Positions 1 to 11,249 of a DNA stretch of 64,000 nucleotides are shown here, piece by piece (the first letter of the stretch is position 1; the number at the start of each line of letters is the position of its first letter). The notes beneath the pieces are model-generated. The model was not told where the DNA came from, made no database searches, and saw only the letters and a program-made list of their open reading frames with translations. Both the position numbers and the translations under genes were made by a program. Origin of the DNA: Miscanthus floridulus. Taxonomy: Eukaryota > Streptophyta > Magnoliopsida > Poales > Poaceae. The stretch is taken from positions 76,503,239 through 76,567,238 of the forward strand of contig NC_089583.1 of assembly GCF_019320115.1 (NCBI RefSeq), given 5' to 3'.

Positions 1-3000
1 CCGCAGTAACGACTTTCCCTTTGACACCTTTTTGTTCCCATGGCATTATGTCTTTGGGGAGGTTCTTTTCCACAACACTGATCTTCTTAGGAAAGTCTGT
101 GAATAGCGGCATCTCATCGTAGTTATTGTAAGCTTCAACATCATCCATGCCAACAACTCCAATAATGTGTTGTTTTCCAGAGGCAACCACGTGCTTTGTC
201 TTTTTCTTCGAGGAGAGGTTACTTTGTGGGTCAGACATATAGAAAACTTGTGCGACACGTGAAGCGAGCATCCAAGGGTCATCTTGGTAGCCTAGATTCT
301 CGAGGTCTAGGACTCTCAATCCGATCTCATTCAGTTGGTGTTGTTTGATCCAGCGGCATCAAAACAGGGCCACCATTATATCCCTTCCATAGTCAAGTTC
401 TCATATCTCTTCAATGATGCCAAAGTATTGATCTTTCGCCCTAATCCATCGAGAGCCTCTATTCGAATGCTGTTGTTTTGGTTCACATATTTACTATCCT
501 TTGCGTGGGTATAGTACGTATACCCATTGATGTCATAACCATTTCAAGATGTCATTTGTCTCGATGGCCCCTCCACCAACCTACTGATGGTAATAGAGTC
601 TATGGTTTCTCTAGGCGGTATGTTTTGGTCCTTCAACCATGTAGTTAGTCATTGCTTGTGTTGTTTCATGACCCAATGATCCGAATGGCCATTTCTCTCC
701 ACCATAATGATAGCCAAGTGTTCATTAATGTACGATTGCATCAGTTGTGTACTCTGCAAGACACTGTAATGCACTCGACTCACCTCTTTATAATCATGGT
801 CAATGAATACTTTTCTACCACTGGTGCCCTTCCTAGCCAGCCTACCCTTGTGACAAGAATCGAGTTTACCAATTCCTTTCTGTACTTTTAGGTACTCTTG
901 ACAGCACTCGACAACTTCTTCAGTACTGTAACCCTCTATCATGGAGCCCTCTGGGTATGCTTGATTATGCACATATCGACTTAGAACTAACATGAACCGC
1001 TTGTAGGACCACATTTCATGCAAGTAGCAAGGGCCTAGCGCCTGTATTTGATGAACCATGTGAATCATGAGATGTGGCATTATATCTAAAAAAATAGGAG
1101 GTAAACACATCTCCAGTTGGTTTTGTGTCTCCACCACAAATTCATGTAGGTCACTCAGCTCTTGCTTGCCAATCGTCTTCTGTGAGATCTTCGAAAAGAA
1201 GTAGCACATGCGGGTGATTGCCATTTTCAAGAACTCTAGCTTTATAGTCCTGATTGCAATAGGTAGAAACACTGTCAGCATCATATGGCAATCGTGAGCC
1301 TTGTTGTGTGTTATTGACAAGTCCTTCATCGACACTAGCTTCTTCACATTTGCTGAAAACCCAGTCGGGACTTTGATCCCCCTTAGGAAAGTGCATATAG
1401 CTCTCTTCTCGTCTGGTGTTAGGTTGAAGCACACCATGGGCAGAGTGTATTTTCCATTAGCCTTAGGTACCAGGTGAAGCTGTGGCATCACGTTTAGCTA
1501 CACCATGTCTTTCCGTGCTTTCAGACCATCCTTTGACTTGCCTGTGTCCATCAAGGTAGCAATGAGACTTTCAAAGACATTCTTCTGCACGTGCATAGCA
1601 TCAATGGCATGGGGGACCTCCAAGTCTGGCCAATAAGGCAGATACTAAAAGAAGATCGATTGTTTCTTGAAAGGTATGCCTTCGACAGGAGGTGTGCTTC
1701 TATATCTGTTCGTCCCATCTGGATTCTTCTTTCCATAGATGATGTGTATGTTTTTCACCATTCTATACACATGTTCTCCGTTATGACGTCTCTCCGGAGG
1801 GGGTTCAATCTCCGGGGTATTGTCATAAAATCTAAAGAATAATTTGCTGCGGTACTTGTGACTTGTCTTTAAGAAGCGTCGGTTCCTTAAGTAAACTATC
1901 TTCTTGGATGCATACAGGTATACTCATGTAGTACCATCCAAGCAAACCAAGCATCCCATCTTCCCTTTGATCTATCCAGACAAAGCAAACAACGCGGGGT
2001 AATCATTGGTAGTAACAAATATTATTGCTCTACATATGAAGTCCTCCTTTTAGAACGCATCGTACATCTACTCCCCATGCCTCCATAGCCTCTCCATTTC
2101 TTGCATCAAAGGCTTGAGGAACACATCTATATCAATGCCTGGTTGTTTAGGGCTAGAAATAAGAATAGTGAGGAGAAGGTACTTTCTCTTCTGACATAAC
2201 CATGTTGGGATGTTGTACATGGTCAAGATCACTGGCCATGTGCTATGGTCGCTCATCCTCTCATTGAAGGGATTCATTCCATTGGTGCTCAAGCTAAACC
2301 GTACATTTCTTAGGTCATCGTTGAATTCTTTGTGCTTCTCATCAAACCTTTGCCACTGACTACAATCAGTCGGGTGTGCAATCTTATCATCATCCACCTT
2401 GCACTCATCATCCCACCATGTCATGAGTACGACTTCTTTAGGGTTTAGGAAGATACGTCTCAAGTGGTCGGTCATTGGCAGGTACCACATTACTAAGGCA
2501 AGAATTCTTCTCTGCTTTGCATCATTGCCTAATGGAGTGTCCTCTAGGGGCTGAGATTCTTGTACCACCTTTTTTGTACCCTTCTTATTCCTCTTTTTCT
2601 CCGTGGAGGGTTCGTCCCCACCGTAAAGGTCATTGTTCTTGTACCGGCTGGCCCCACACCGGGGACATTTATCTAGTGACTTGAATGTTTTGTCATGAAA
2701 AAGTATACAGTGATTGGGGCATGCATGGATTTTTCAACCCCCATTGTCAATGGACTTATGACCTTCTTCGCTTGGTATTGTTGGTGGGAACTAAGTTTGG
2801 CTGTGACAGCACCCATGACAGGAGATGCAATAGATCATTGAAACTACAGTCTGACTAGCCGTACTTAGCCTTTAGGATGAGCAGCTCAAGCACAAAATGT
2901 AGCAATGTCCAATGTGTTGGACAGCCCTTTTTAACACCATACACAGTCTCCTTCGATGCTTTTGTCACTCTTTCCAAATTTTCTAGATCTTTCGGGCTAT

Positions 3001-3493
3001 TTAGTTAAATCTCTGGTCCAAGGGCTCGAATCATGTCCTCCAAATCATTTTCATCCCCGACACGTGCTCCACCATCATTATTGGCACCACCTTCGTCGTT
3101 ACCATCCCAACCACTAGCATCACCACTTTGTTCATTGTCAAACTCAAAATCCATTCGTGCATCAAGCTCTGTTGGATATTAGGACAGGGATTATATGGTT
3201 TCGTCATCGTATTCCTCCTCATCCTCGTTGTTAACAATAACCGTTTCACCATGATGAATCCACACTGTGTAGTCCTCAATAAATCCTCGCATAATCAAAT
3301 ATGATCTGATGATAGTCACATCTGTCCATGCCATATGGTTCTTGCAATCTTTACAGGCACAAATAATTGTATCCTTATTCTTTTTCAATGTCGTTGTATG
3401 CTTCTTTGCGGCTTCAATAAATTTATCCACCTCTTCACGGAAACCTGCCTTGAACCTTAACGAACCATACATCCAAGAGTTCCTGTACTCCAT
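1..3493 (-). pseudogene. TNP2-like CACTA transposase, decayed, C-terminus beyond window
   Basis: On the minus strand the order is: a transposase-associated N-terminal domain (3493 to 3191, starting MEYRNSWMYG, with the CKDC motif); a Cys pair segment (CPRCGASRYK) near 2660; a Transposase_21 region (2568 to 2068, with FNDDLRNVRFSLSTNGMNPF and TWPVILTMYNIP); a DUF4218 region (1491 to 649, with MPHLMIHMVHQIQALGPCYL); and a DUF4216-like segment (about 300 to 1, with GYQDDPWMLAS). These domains in this order define plant CACTA TNP2 proteins, which bind and cut element ends. The reading frame changes between blocks and at least one in-frame TAG lies just upstream of the DUF4218 block near 1500, so it is called a pseudogene. 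Introns could account for some of the breaks. Exact block edges are approximate. Confidence 0.85.
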
Positions 3494-4236
3494 CTTTTAC
3501 AACAACAACAAAATAAACATTAAAGGACTACTTATTCAGATATATATAAAAATAAATCAAATTAATAATTACTTGATAATAATTGTATATACTTCAGATA
3601 GATGTGAATATAAATCTAATATAATTACATGAAGCATACAAACACACCATGATAGAGGAAAATTAATTAATGGCCCATTTATCCATAAATAATTAAAATA
3701 CATATTTATTAATTACAATAAACAATTTCAAAGACAACAATTAATAATAATTATATTTTATCCAATATCTTTCATACAAACCCTAGTCCAATTTCATCAA
3801 ACATAAATTTACAAAAACAAAATTAATACAAAAATCAAACCCTAGATCTAGATCCACATGCACATGAAACATCCATAAAACTAACTAATTGTTCACTAAA
3901 ATCAAGAAACATGGGTATGATCTTGTTCCCATCCCTAATTTACCCTAGTACATTTAAAACTTGGGTCTAATTTGCTTCATAAGTAGCTCAAGCACCATAG
4001 AAGAAAGAGAAAAACAAAACTCTAATTACTCACTAACCAACCATTAAAACTTCAAAAAAAATATGGAATAGCATTTTTTACCTTCTACAACCTCTCCACC
4101 AAAGGATTTGAGACCAAAACCTTCCCCCTTTAGTAGAGCAATTTTTGGGAGGTGCCCAAGGCCTCCCTACCTTTGTTTCACGGGTTGGAGTAAGTGACCC
4201 GAGGAGGAAGAAGGTGCTGCAGCTGTTTTATATGTG
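3494..4236 (-). other. AT-rich leader of the CACTA transposase
   Basis: This stretch lies between the transposase start and the subterminal repeats. It is strongly AT-rich from about 3510 to 3900 and has no convincing ORF. By position it is the promoter and 5' untranslated leader of the transposase, read leftwards. That role is inferred from layout only. Confidence 0.5.
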
Positions 4237-4578
4237 GGTCATTTGTAGGGGCGGCTAGTGATTGAGCCGCCCCTACAAATCGGAGCTATGTATAGGGGGG
4301 GTCATTTGTAGGAGCGATTGATGATTGAGCCGCCCCTACAAATTAGAGCTATGTATACGGGGGCATTTGTAGAGGCGGCTCAATCACCAGCCGCCCCTAC
4401 AAATAGCAACTCCAGGGGCGGCTGATGATTGAGCCGCCCCTACAAATCAGACCCCATTTATAGGGGCGGCTCATATCACCATCCGCTCCTGCTGTTCTAT
4501 TTGTAGGGACGGCTGATGTCTGGGCACCCGAGCACGCCACTGTAGGGGCGGTTCCATCACCAGCCGCCCCTACAAAAA
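4237..4578. repeat. CACTA subterminal inverted repeats
   Basis: About six units of a GC-rich motif (TGTAGGGGCGGCT) and its reverse complement (AGCCGCCCCTACA) alternate, each pair separated by a short loop such as agtgattg or gatgattg. Pairs are seen near 4249-4286, 4309-4350, 4364-4405, 4410-4449 and 4541-4577, with degenerate units between. In CACTA elements such repeats near the ends are binding sites for the element-encoded DNA-binding protein. Each pair could fold as a hairpin. Confidence 0.85.
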
Positions 4579-4598
4579 ATCGAACCGCTGCTTAAAAT

Positions 4599-4614
4599 CG
4601 TTTTTTACATAGTG
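4599..4614 (-). repeat. CACTA terminal inverted repeat (right end)
   Basis: The sequence CGTTTTTTACATAGTG is the reverse complement of a CACTA terminus. The neighbouring host DNA starts at 4615. The partner repeat is outside the window. Confidence 0.85.
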
Positions 4615-4828
4615 TCACTCAACAAAGCATCATGATAATTGCATGCCTAGAAAGACGAGATATGGACTAATAGGAGCACTTAAACGCCTACTAGTGGAAG
4701 GGGAGAAAGTCAGAAAAAAAAGTTGGCCAGTGTCCAATTCCACTAAACATCGATTAGACTTTGTGAATTCCATTGCCTTTTTGACTTTGGTCCCTAAACG
4801 AATGATCTAGGTTGCATGACATGTGCCA

Positions 4829-4838
4829 TATATAAAAA
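4829..4838 (+). promoter_or_regulatory. TATA box of the PSY-like peptide gene
   Basis: TATATAAAAA lies 115 bp upstream of the ATG at 4953, placing a transcription start at roughly 4860-4870. The CACTA terminus is only about 215 bp upstream of this box, so any distal promoter has been displaced or replaced by transposon DNA. Confidence 0.6.
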
Positions 4839-4952
4839 GGGGTCCAGGGCATTGCCATTTGCCAAGTAGAGTGCCAGGCACATGAGGGCAACCGAAGAAA
4901 TTCCATTGAGAGCTTGAGAGACGAATACTGCACTGTCGACTAGACCCGTGCA

Positions 4953-5633
4953 ATGGAGAGGGCACCGGCTCTGTGTCTTCTGACCACCTTGTTGGCATTC
5001 TATTTCTTGGTTCCCTCCAGTGCTGTACCTCTCTCAAGTGAGTTCATATCTCTCAGTTTGCCTCTGCTTGATTTTTTTCTTCTTTTGTGTCTTAGCTTTC
5101 CTGTGTCAGTGATATCTGACCATTTGTTTCTGTGGCTTCTAGGAGTGCAAAGGATGACCATGCAAGAGGATGGTCAGATACCATCGGTTGAAAGCAGCAC
5201 TCTAGAGCCAAAGGTACCACTACTTGCCTTTTTCAAAGCAAATGCTACCATCTTGACACATCTTCACCGGTTACAGCATCTTCACGTTTTAGAAGAAATT
5301 AAAGCAGAAGTCTCGCGGATATATGGAAGATTTCGTAGAAGTTCATGTAAAATTCTTCTAGAGTTCAAATAGGATTCCCATTGTGAAAATAAAGCCATAC
5401 AAAGTTTATCTGCTTTGTGGATCAAATTCTTTTAATTAGGATGTTTCAACTTTATTTTACTTTAAAGAACACGTACTTGAACAATTTTCATGCATCATCT
5501 CTTTCAGATGAAAATGGAGAAGTTTGTGCCAGAGGATGATGAATCCATGGTCACCACGAGGATGGCCTTCGAGACACAGGACTACTCTCCCCCAGGGCCC
5601 AACAACCGCCACAAGCCACCGGGCTGGAGATGA
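4953..5633 (+). CDS. PSY-family sulfated peptide hormone precursor (predicted)
   Basis: Three exons, 4953-5037, 5143-5213 and 5508-5633, join in phase to give 93 residues; donors are GTGAGT and GTACCA, acceptors TAG and CAG. Residues 1-25 form a signal peptide (hydrophobic core LLTTLLAFYFLV, likely cut after SSA), so the product should enter the secretory pathway. The middle is variable and acidic. The C-terminus, residues 77-93, reads DYSPPGPNNRHKPPGWR. DY followed by P, G, N and RH at fixed spacing matches the PSY motif, in which the tyrosine after D is sulfated and the peptide is released to act on leucine-rich-repeat receptor kinases promoting cell expansion. Precursor length is normal for the family. 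Oddities: the usual A before N is P83, and the usual HDP is HKP. A root-growth-factor-like peptide also starts with DY but lacks this spacing. The family call is by motif only; sulfation and activity are inferred. The acceptor at 5141-5145 is a tandem AGGAG, so the second exon may start 3 bp later. Confidence 0.78.
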
Positions 5634-6062
5634 ACGGGGATCGCTTTGATGGATGTCGTGCTCTTGGCCGAGGGCATGATGCTCATGAATCTCGGAGAGC
5701 CAGCGTTGCAATGTTGCTTGTCCTAGCTATACTTAAAAAAAAAAAGAATCTACCTATTCATCATGTCACGAAGAACAAACAAATTAAACGTGATGTTTCG
5801 TGTGGTTAATTATTGTTACAATTACTACTAAAAATGACCGTGTGATTACACCGTGATATGTAAGTTTATTTAAAAGATTGAGCTTAAAAGGAATTATATC
5901 AGATTAATTTTTGTAAACAGGTACCCTCACATGAACATTTGTATTTTTGAGAAATAGCTGTACTTTTTGGCAGAGCCCATCTCCAAAAGATCTACATATT
6001 TCTTGTTTACTAGGACCATGTCGTGTATTGCAACGGGAACAAAATAATGCCCGACTACCTTA
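5634..6062. other. Downstream of peptide gene; no gene seen
   Basis: This holds the presumed 3' untranslated region of the peptide gene (an A-rich run near 5731-5745) and AT-rich intergenic DNA. I see no further coding signal before the gypsy insertion. Confidence 0.5.
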
Positions 6063-6067
6063 GTACC

Positions 6068-7126
6068 TGTCGGGTTCATAAACTCGGGGTCCCCAATGAC
6101 CCGCTTCCCTGCAAAAACTCGGCCCAGCAGACGACATAGCAACAACGCGCGCCTTCCGGGCCGGCCCAGATACATAATGACAGGCCGGAAGAACGATCCG
6201 GTCCCCGACCGGAAGGCCTGGCCAAGGTGGGGACACAGTCTGACTCCAACCTCCTTTTCCGACCGGGGATACGCCGGACCTCTGCTCATGGCTCTTTCCC
6301 AACCAACACGGTCGGGGCCGACTGGGAATGACCGACCGGGGACACCCGCTCGGTGAGGGCCAGGGGATCAGGCGGAACAGATAAGGTAAGGCGCTCAAGT
6401 CAAACCGTAATACCGAGGACCGTACCCTGCCATACCCTGCGCACCTGTAGAACGGTGCCACCGGGCCATGCCAGATGGGCACTATGCAACCTTCCAGACG
6501 TGTCAGAACACAAACAGTATTGTAGGCGCCGACGTTTGTCATACCAGGCGAACACGGTAGAGCCTGCCACATGCATCTGGACATAAACAGTATTGTGGGT
6601 ACCGACGACCGTCTCGTACCCGACAGCGTGGGCAACAAGACTACGTAGCACACGTATACATTCTCTCTCTTTCTCTGACTTGTAAGGCCACCCCCTTCGA
6701 CTATAAAAGAGGATGAGCTCTCTCCTAAAAAGCTCTCTGGCTCTCCTCAAAAAAGAGAAGCTAGACGATTCGAGCACTCGAGGACCTTAGAATCGAATAG
6801 CTCAATAGCTCTAGAACTCTAAAACTACACAATGCATACGTGGCAATACTTAGTGCACGTTAGAGCCCCTGTCACTCTCAGCCCTTCGGTTCAGAATCCG
6901 ACTAGGTCTTTAACATCCCCCCTTCTTATTCCTACTCGTTTGTAACCCCACAGTAAACTTTGAGCACCTGGGCTCAGGAATAAAGTCACCGACCGACTAA
7001 AACTAGACGTAGGGCACGTTGCCTGAATCAGTATAAATTCTATGTCATTGAGTGCTAGGCCACATCCGATCACAACGCACGGCAAAACTAAAAATATTTA
7101 CTTGTTGGACACTTTTTGCACCGACA
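6068..7126 (+). repeat. 5' LTR of the Tat-like gypsy element
   Basis: Starts TGTCGGGTTCATAAAC and ends GCACCGACA, so the inverted tips are TGTCGG and CCGACA. A TATA-like CTATAAAAGA at 6701-6710 and an AATAAAG at about 6979 are the likely promoter and polyadenylation signals. The upstream half is GC-rich. Confidence 0.93.
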
Positions 7127-7150
7127 GTTGCCGCCATCCATGGGAAGGAC
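7127..7150 (+). other. Degenerate primer binding site region
   Basis: Immediately after the 5' LTR the sequence GTTGCCGCCATCCATGGGAA resembles the TTGGCGCC-type primer site common in plant gypsy elements, with substitutions. The matching tRNA cannot be named with confidence. Confidence 0.35.
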
Positions 7151-7559
7151 GCCATGCATTCACGCTTTTGGTCATCAGATGGCCCACCTTTCCACCATCT
7201 TCATCATGACCCTCTAGAGCGATACAATTTGATTCAGCTCGCTAGAGTTCCCCACGCTCCCACCTGTTGGGATGTGGGTTCCTCCTGTCTTCGTGCCACT
7301 CCAGACCTTCCTCTTTGGGAGTTTGGACTTCGTCGTTGACCGCCTCGGCGTACTCCGCATCCGTGAGGAAGCGCTCGTCCTAGCGTCCACTAGAGGAGGA
7401 GTGCCCTCCATCGGCCTTGGGCCACCCGACGACCTCAACGTCGAAACCCTCGTGCTTCACCTCGAGCCCATGCTGGGCTCAAACTCCACGGTGAGTAACG
7501 TATATGTTGTTCTTTACTCATTATTTAATACCTTCCGCTGACTCTCCAGAGGGACCCCA

Positions 7560-9290
7560 TTGTCCCCACTGCGACCGCCATGCGACCGGTTCCCCTATGG
7601 CTCCACATCCCCCGGGGACGCGTACGCGAGGGGGCTCCGAAGGATGCTGACGCCACCCCCTCTCACATCTGAATTTGTGGGGATGGCGGGCTACACTCCT
7701 GCCTCCTTTCATGACCTCGTAGATGACGAGGTCAAAAGCGACGGCTCCAGCATCGGCGACGTCGTGGCACCTAGCCACCCGATATTTTGGGAGTGCACTA
7801 TGGCGGATGCCCCGGGACAGCCACCGGTGGTAGCGGAATCTCTACAGACTCACACCCCTTTGGACCCTTGTGCAAAGGCCCTCGCACGTGCGTAGGAGCA
7901 TGGTGAGGAGTTACGACAAAGGCGGAAGAGTTAGCCGCCACCTATGCTAGCGTGCTCGGCACAGCACGCTGCACCATGTGTGCGTAACCCGACGAACGGC
8001 GAGCAGGGTCGCGCCTGCTAGGTCCAGCATAACATCCTGGATAAAGGGAACGATGCCCCACAGTTTGCTCAGGCTAGCCAGAACATCGCTACTGTGGCGA
8101 TGCTTCTACGCGGCCTTCCCGAGCCTACCGACCCTAAGGAACAGGCAATCCATCAAAATCTCTGGGTGCTGGTGGAAACCGCCATCGTTCAACAGGCGAA
8201 GAGCTCCGCATCGCAACATCAGCTCATGGCCTCTTGCCCCACTGGGGAATGGGGCCACACCAATCGAATCGCTCCATCCACTCACCACTATAGTTACTGG
8301 GCATGGGGTAGGAGGTCACGGCTACACCACAGCCTAACCCGGTGCCCGCTCCACATCGACCACCTGTGCGCTAATGGCTAGGGCCAAACCGTGATGTTTG
8401 TAGCATCATCAACAATCGACGCCATACCTGGCATGATGATGACGTCCATCAGGTGGTGGCGAGACTAGGCAGCATGGGCCCTGGCCTAACCATCGAGGAG
8501 TGCGGGGACACGCATCCTAGGCATGGTGGTTGACCAAATGACTGGAGCCCCAACCTAGATGGCATGGGGCCATGAGCCTTTGGTCGTCGCATCCCAAGAG
8601 CACCGTTCCCATAGTGCTTCCGACCACCCACCAATATCGCCAGATACATTGGGGAAACAAACCCCGGTATATGGCTCAAAGACTTCCGGCTCACCTGTCG
8701 AGCCAGAGGAGTGGATGATGACCACTTTATCATTCAATACCACCCCATCTGTGTGGGGGAGCATGTTCGAGCATGGCTCAAATTCCTCCCGCCTGACAGC
8801 ATCCGTGACTGGGCAGATCTCAAGAGGATCTTCGTTGAAAATTTCCATGGGACATATGTCCATCCTAGGAATTCCTAGGACCTCAAGAGCTGCCAGCAGG
8901 AGCCTAACAAGTCCCTACGGGATTACATCTATAGGTTCTTAAAGCGGTGCAACTCCCTTCCTAATGTTGTTGACGTAGACGTCATTAGCACGTTCCTCTC
9001 AGGGACAACCTATGAGTCCTTGATCCATAAGCTTGGCTATTTGAAGCCTCGTACCACCCGCGACCTACTCGACCTCACCACGAACCACGCCTCCGGTGAG
9101 GAGGCGGTCGGGGTGGTCTTCAGTAGTGGTCGGGATAGGGGCATGGCCAAGCATAAGGACCAAGGCGAGGACCCCTCCACGCAAAAGGGCAAGAGGACCA
9201 AGAAGGATCAGCGCCGACCGGCCAACCTAGCTTTGGTCGACGTAGCCGATCATGTGGGCAAGCAGCCCTAGCAGGGCTAGCCTAACCACT
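7560..9290 (+). pseudogene. gypsy gag, broken
   Basis: A Retrotrans_gag-like block is visible between about 8770 and 9130, with motifs RAWLKFLPPDSIRDWADLKR, NKSLRDYIYRFLKRCNSLPN and DVISTFLSGTTYESLIHKLG, followed by a lysine-rich tail ending near 9268. Gag packages element RNA in virus-like particles. The frame is interrupted by a TAG where most relatives have Trp (NS*DLK), and the region before 8770 has no single open frame. No intact CCHC zinc knuckle was found. Confidence 0.75.
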
Positions 9291-9479
9291 TCGACAAGCT
9301 CATGGAGAGTCCATGCACCAACCATGCCTACCCCCATCAAGCACCTCTATAAGGACTGTGAGCTCCTCAAGCGCTTTCTACGATAGAACGGCAAGCCGAA
9401 GCAATGGAAGGGCCAAGAGGAGGCGGCCAAGAAAGGAGGCACGACGGGCAAGGATGATAATGGCTTCCCTAACCCCGAG

Positions 9480-10275
9480 GAATGCCTCATGATCTTTGGG
9501 GGATCTGATGCCATCCACTCTAAGCGCCAACACAAGGTATGCTATAGAGAGGCATGTGCCGCTGAGTCGGTCATCCCCTCTTTCCTTAGCTGGTCAGACT
9601 CCCCGACCTCTTTTGATCAGAGAGACCATCCTTCCCATGTCGCCTGACTAGGTCGCTACCCTCTCATCGTCGACCCCATTGTCCGCAAGAAGTGCCTCAC
9701 TAAGGTGCTGATGGACGGAGGCAGTAGCCACAACATTCTCTACATTGACACCCTCGACGCCAAGTGCATCCCTCAATCGAAGCTCCACCTAGTGAGCTCT
9801 CCCTTACACGGCATGATCCCAGGGACGTAGGCGCACCCACTCAGGTAGATCAACCTGCCTGTCACGTTTGGCGACCGAGCCAACTTCCACTCGGAGGTCC
9901 TCACCTTCGAGCTGGTGGACTTTCTAGGGTCCTACCACGCCATCTTGGGGTGGCCATGCTACGCCAAGTTCATGGCGACCCCAATTACACCTACCTCAAG
10001 TTGAAGATGCTAGGACCAAATGGCGTCATCACCGTGGCTAGCACCTTTTTGCACGCCTACACGTGCGATCGTGAGCATTACGAGCTCGCCATGACCGTCA
10101 TCAACTCTACCGAGCTCCCGGAGCTTGGGAATTCATCAACTCCAACAGTCCTAGACTACAGTGAGCCGACCTCCTCGAGTGCCTTCCACCCGACTGAGGA
10201 AACCAAGGCGGTAGGGATCGACCCCGCTGACCCAACCAAGATGGTGCGGATCGGGACCAAGCTCTTGGCCAAATA
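9480..10275 (+). pseudogene. gypsy aspartic protease region, broken
   Basis: Between about 9640 and 9775 one frame reads PLIVDPIVRKKCLTKVLMDG then GSSHNILYIDTLDAK, where MDGGSS is the variant of the retropepsin D-S/T-G active site usual in this lineage. The block NPEECLMIFGGSDA lies upstream near 9470-9510. The frame is lost and regained several times. The segment 10070-10275 continues towards reverse transcriptase and ends at a TAG after LLAK. Confidence 0.7.
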
Positions 10276-10439
10276 GGAAAGTGAGTTCACTGACTTTCTA
10301 CACGCCAATTGCAATGTCTTCATGTGGAAACCTTCTGACATGTCGGGAATACCAAGGGAGGTCACTGAGCACACATTACGCCTTGTCCTGGGCTCGAAGC
10401 CCATCGCTTTAACGATGAGAGGCACAGGGCCATAGGCGA

Positions 10440-11240
10440 GGAGATCACCAAACTCCTAGCAGCTGGGTTCATCAAAGAGGTATACCACTCTGACTGGCTA
10501 ACTAATACTGTTCTTGTGAAAAAGAAGACCAGGAAATGGAGAATGTGTGTTCATTATACGAGCCTCAATAAGGCATGTCTAAAGGACCATTTTCCTTTGC
10601 CATGCATAGACTAGATAGTCAACTCCACCTCAAGATGCAAAATCCTCTCCTTTCTGGATGCCTACTCAGGCTTCCACTAGATCGCGATGAAAGAGTCTGA
10701 CCAGATCGCAACTTCATTCATCATGTCGTATGGTTTGTACTGCTACGTAACCATGCCTTTCGGTCTAAAGAACGCTAGTGCCACCTATCAATGGTGCATG
10801 CAGTGATGCTTCACCAACCAAATCGACCCGCCTGACCAGCCTGACCAAGTCAAGCAGCCGAAACTAACAATTGTCATCTATGTAGATGATGTAGTGGTGA
10901 AAATGGCTCAAGCTAGCGCCCCGATCGCAAATTTGGTCATAACATTTACAAACCTCCGAAGGTTCAATATCAAATTGAATCCTGAAAAATGTGTTTTTGG
11001 AGTTCCAAAGGGGAAGCTCCTTGGATACATCATGTCTGAGCACAGCATCGAGGCCAACGCCGAAAAAATCATGGCCATCTCCAACATGGGCCCTATACGC
11101 AATGTCAAGGGCATACAGAGGCTCACCGGCTATTTGGCCGCCCTAAGCCAGTTCATCTCCCGACTAGGGGAATGGGGGATGCCTCTCTATAAACTTCTCA
11201 AGAAGACAGATGCATTCGTCTAGACAGAGAAGGCACAGCA
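10440..11240 (+). pseudogene. gypsy reverse transcriptase, broken
   Basis: One frame shows the motifs KKKTRKWRMCVHYTSLNKAC, FLDAYSGFH, YCYVTMPFGLKNA and the catalytic IVIYVDDVVVK, then KLNPEKCVFGVPKGKLLGYI and the connection region RNVKGIQRLTGYLAALSQFI. These are RT fingers, palm and thumb in order. Stops sit at CID*IVNS, FH*IAM and MQ*CFTN, each a TAG or TGA; the first two are CAG-to-TAG type changes. Another TAG at 11221 replaces the Trp expected before TEKAQQ. Confidence 0.88.
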
Positions 11241-11249
11241 GGCTTTGGA

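Larger units (their letters stand above)
1..4614 (-). mobile_element. CACTA (En/Spm) DNA transposon, right-hand part
   Basis: The element runs off the left edge of the window and ends at 4614 with a terminus whose reverse complement begins CACTATGTAAAAAACG, the CACTA signature. Inside the terminus lie GC-rich inverted subterminal repeats (4237-4578), an AT-rich leader, and a TNP2-type transposase read on the minus strand away from this end. This order is the classic CACTA layout. The 3-bp target duplication cannot be tested because the other end is outside the window; the three bases after the terminus are tca. The coding part is broken by stops, so the copy is probably not autonomous. Confidence 0.9.

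Noticed and set aside
4237..4578. CRISPR-like array
   Set aside because: Repeats are inverted, spacers are loops of the same sequence, and the DNA is a plant CACTA terminus.
4953..5372. Single 139-codon ORF as the peptide gene
   Set aside because: It reads through two introns with good GT-AG signals; the spliced frame gives the conserved DY C-terminus.
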